Assembly (NCBI GenBank): GCA_019136335.1
Contig: JAGVUK010000191.1
Span: 1-5,210 of the forward strand
Length of the DNA stretch: 5,210 nucleotides
Direction: 5' to 3'
From: Methanomicrobiales archaeon
GTDB lineage: Archaea; Halobacteriota; Methanomicrobia; Methanomicrobiales; Methanoculleaceae
Shown: positions 4,572 through 5,210 of the stretch, piece after piece
How the letters are laid out: each line of letters begins with the position of its first letter
Numbering within the stretch: the stretch's first letter is position 1
Translations under genes and position numbers: made by a program
The notes under the pieces: generated by a model
The model's input: only the letters and a program-made list of their open reading frames with translations
Told to the model about the DNA's origin: nothing
Database searches by the model: none

Positions 4572-5210
4572 GTGAACCTGGAGTTTCTGCCCGCCATCAT
4601 CCTTATCCTCAACAGCATATTCGCCGTCACCATCGTCTTCTTTGAGCGGAGAAACCCGACGGCGGCGCTGGCCTGGCTGGTGGTCCTCTTCTCCCTGCCC
4701 TCGATCGGCTTTGTGCTCTACCTGATCTTCGGGCAGAACTACACCCGGCAGAGGATGTTCGTCATCAAGGAGCAGGAAGACCGCCGCTTCCTCCGGGAGA
4801 CGTTTGAGGAGCAGTACCGTGAGTTCACCGACCGCCGCTACCGGTTCGCCACGCCGGAGGCGGAAGAGTTCCGCGAGACGATCGTTCTCCTCCTCCGGAA
4901 CAACCGGGCGTTCCTGACGGAGGAGAACCGGATCGATCTCTATACCCGGGGGGAGGACGGGGGGCACGCGACCACATCCACCTCGAGTACTTCATCCTCA
5001 ACAACGACGACCTCGGGCGGGCCGTCGTCCGCGCTCTCGCTGAGAAGGCGCGCGAGGGTGTCGAGGTCCGCCTCCTCTTCGACGCGATGGGGACAAGGGC
5101 CGGGGGCGGGTCGCGGAAGGCGTTCTCGGAACTGACCGACGCCGGCGGGAAGATCGGGGTCTTCTTCCCGTCGGTTTACCGGGTCAACTACCGCAACCAC
5201 CGAAAGATCG
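4572..5210 (+). pseudogene. cls: Cardiolipin synthase (phospholipase D family), frame broken, 3' end outside window
   Basis: Membrane enzyme of the phospholipase D superfamily, expected to join or exchange phospholipid head groups. Frame one, from GTG 4572, gives 129-130 residues: two transmembrane helices (about 5-24 and 33-53) with the PLDc_N signature FFERRNPTAALAWLVVLF (23-40) and IGFVLYLIFGQN (45-56), then a charged linker to IDLYTRGED (121-129). Frame two, from 4961 or 4964 to the end, continues as GARDHIHLEYFILNND, later VRLLFDAMGTRAGG, and ends at YRNHRKI, the start of the first HxK(x4)D catalytic motif. The two parts are in different frames. Family members usually have about 11 residues between the DGE-type motif and the ARDHIHLEYF part, but here only 5 bases remain. 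This fits a loss of about 28 bases, which also gives the observed frame change. Frame one unshifted would run to a stop at 5135. It may be a real pseudogene or an assembly error. Confidence 0.75.

Noticed and set aside
3491..4645. Long plus-strand open frame of 384 codons across the HdeD gene and spacer
   Set aside because: Low-complexity acidic translation, crosses two promoters and overlaps the start of cls; it is a shadow of the HdeD gene.
4464..4967. Minus-strand open frame of 167 codons opposite cls
   Set aside because: The plus strand encodes a clear PLDc_N domain with two transmembrane helices; the minus frame is its shadow.

Overview
The window looks like chromosomal DNA from a GC-rich methanogenic archaeon. 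The best guess is Methanomicrobiales, Methanoculleus-like, but this is inferred from style and protein resemblance and no search was run. The evidence is TTTATATA-type boxes about 25 bases before starts, AGGTGATG/GGGAGG ribosome binding sites, archaeal-type LURP-one and SpoIIAA-like proteins, and an archaeal 7S (SRP) RNA at the left edge.

Layout. All genes but one read leftward (minus strand). From right to left: a six-helix HdeD/DUF308 membrane protein (about 3725-4276); a SpoIIAA-like STAS protein (3093-3488); a LURP-one-related beta-barrel protein (2322-2852); an AI-2E/PerM-type membrane protein (1292-2293); a Zn-ribbon SAM-dependent methyltransferase of unknown substrate (231-1256, possibly from 1295); and the 5' two-thirds of the SRP RNA gene (about 216 down to 1, running off the left edge). 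The last three proteins are packed tightly (28-base gap, then a 4-base overlap if the longer methyltransferase start is used). A TATA-like box inside the overlap suggests the methyltransferase also has its own, nearly leaderless promoter.

On the plus strand at the right edge, divergent from the HdeD gene, is a cardiolipin-synthase-type phospholipase D gene (from GTG 4572, running off the window). Its reading frame breaks at about 4959-4966, where by comparison with the family about 28 bases appear to be missing between two GGGGGG tracts.

The 295-base divergent spacer (4277-4571) holds a clear TATA box for the HdeD gene, a weaker one for the cls gene, a 7-bp inverted repeat and three CCCGGA repeats at 13-base spacing. 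The spacer 3489-3724 holds GC-rich inverted repeats and no gene. The spacer 2853-3092 holds a strong ribosome binding site and a hairpin plus T5 terminator candidate.

Functionally, several genes concern the membrane (HdeD, AI-2E family, Cls) or belong to families with suspected membrane links (LURP-one, SpoIIAA-like). SRP RNA is a core part of membrane-protein targeting. No mobile element, CRISPR array or clear new defence system was seen. The most notable items are the unannotatable-by-ORF SRP RNA with its promoter inside the upstream gene, the broken cls, and the uncharacterised Zn-ribbon methyltransferase.
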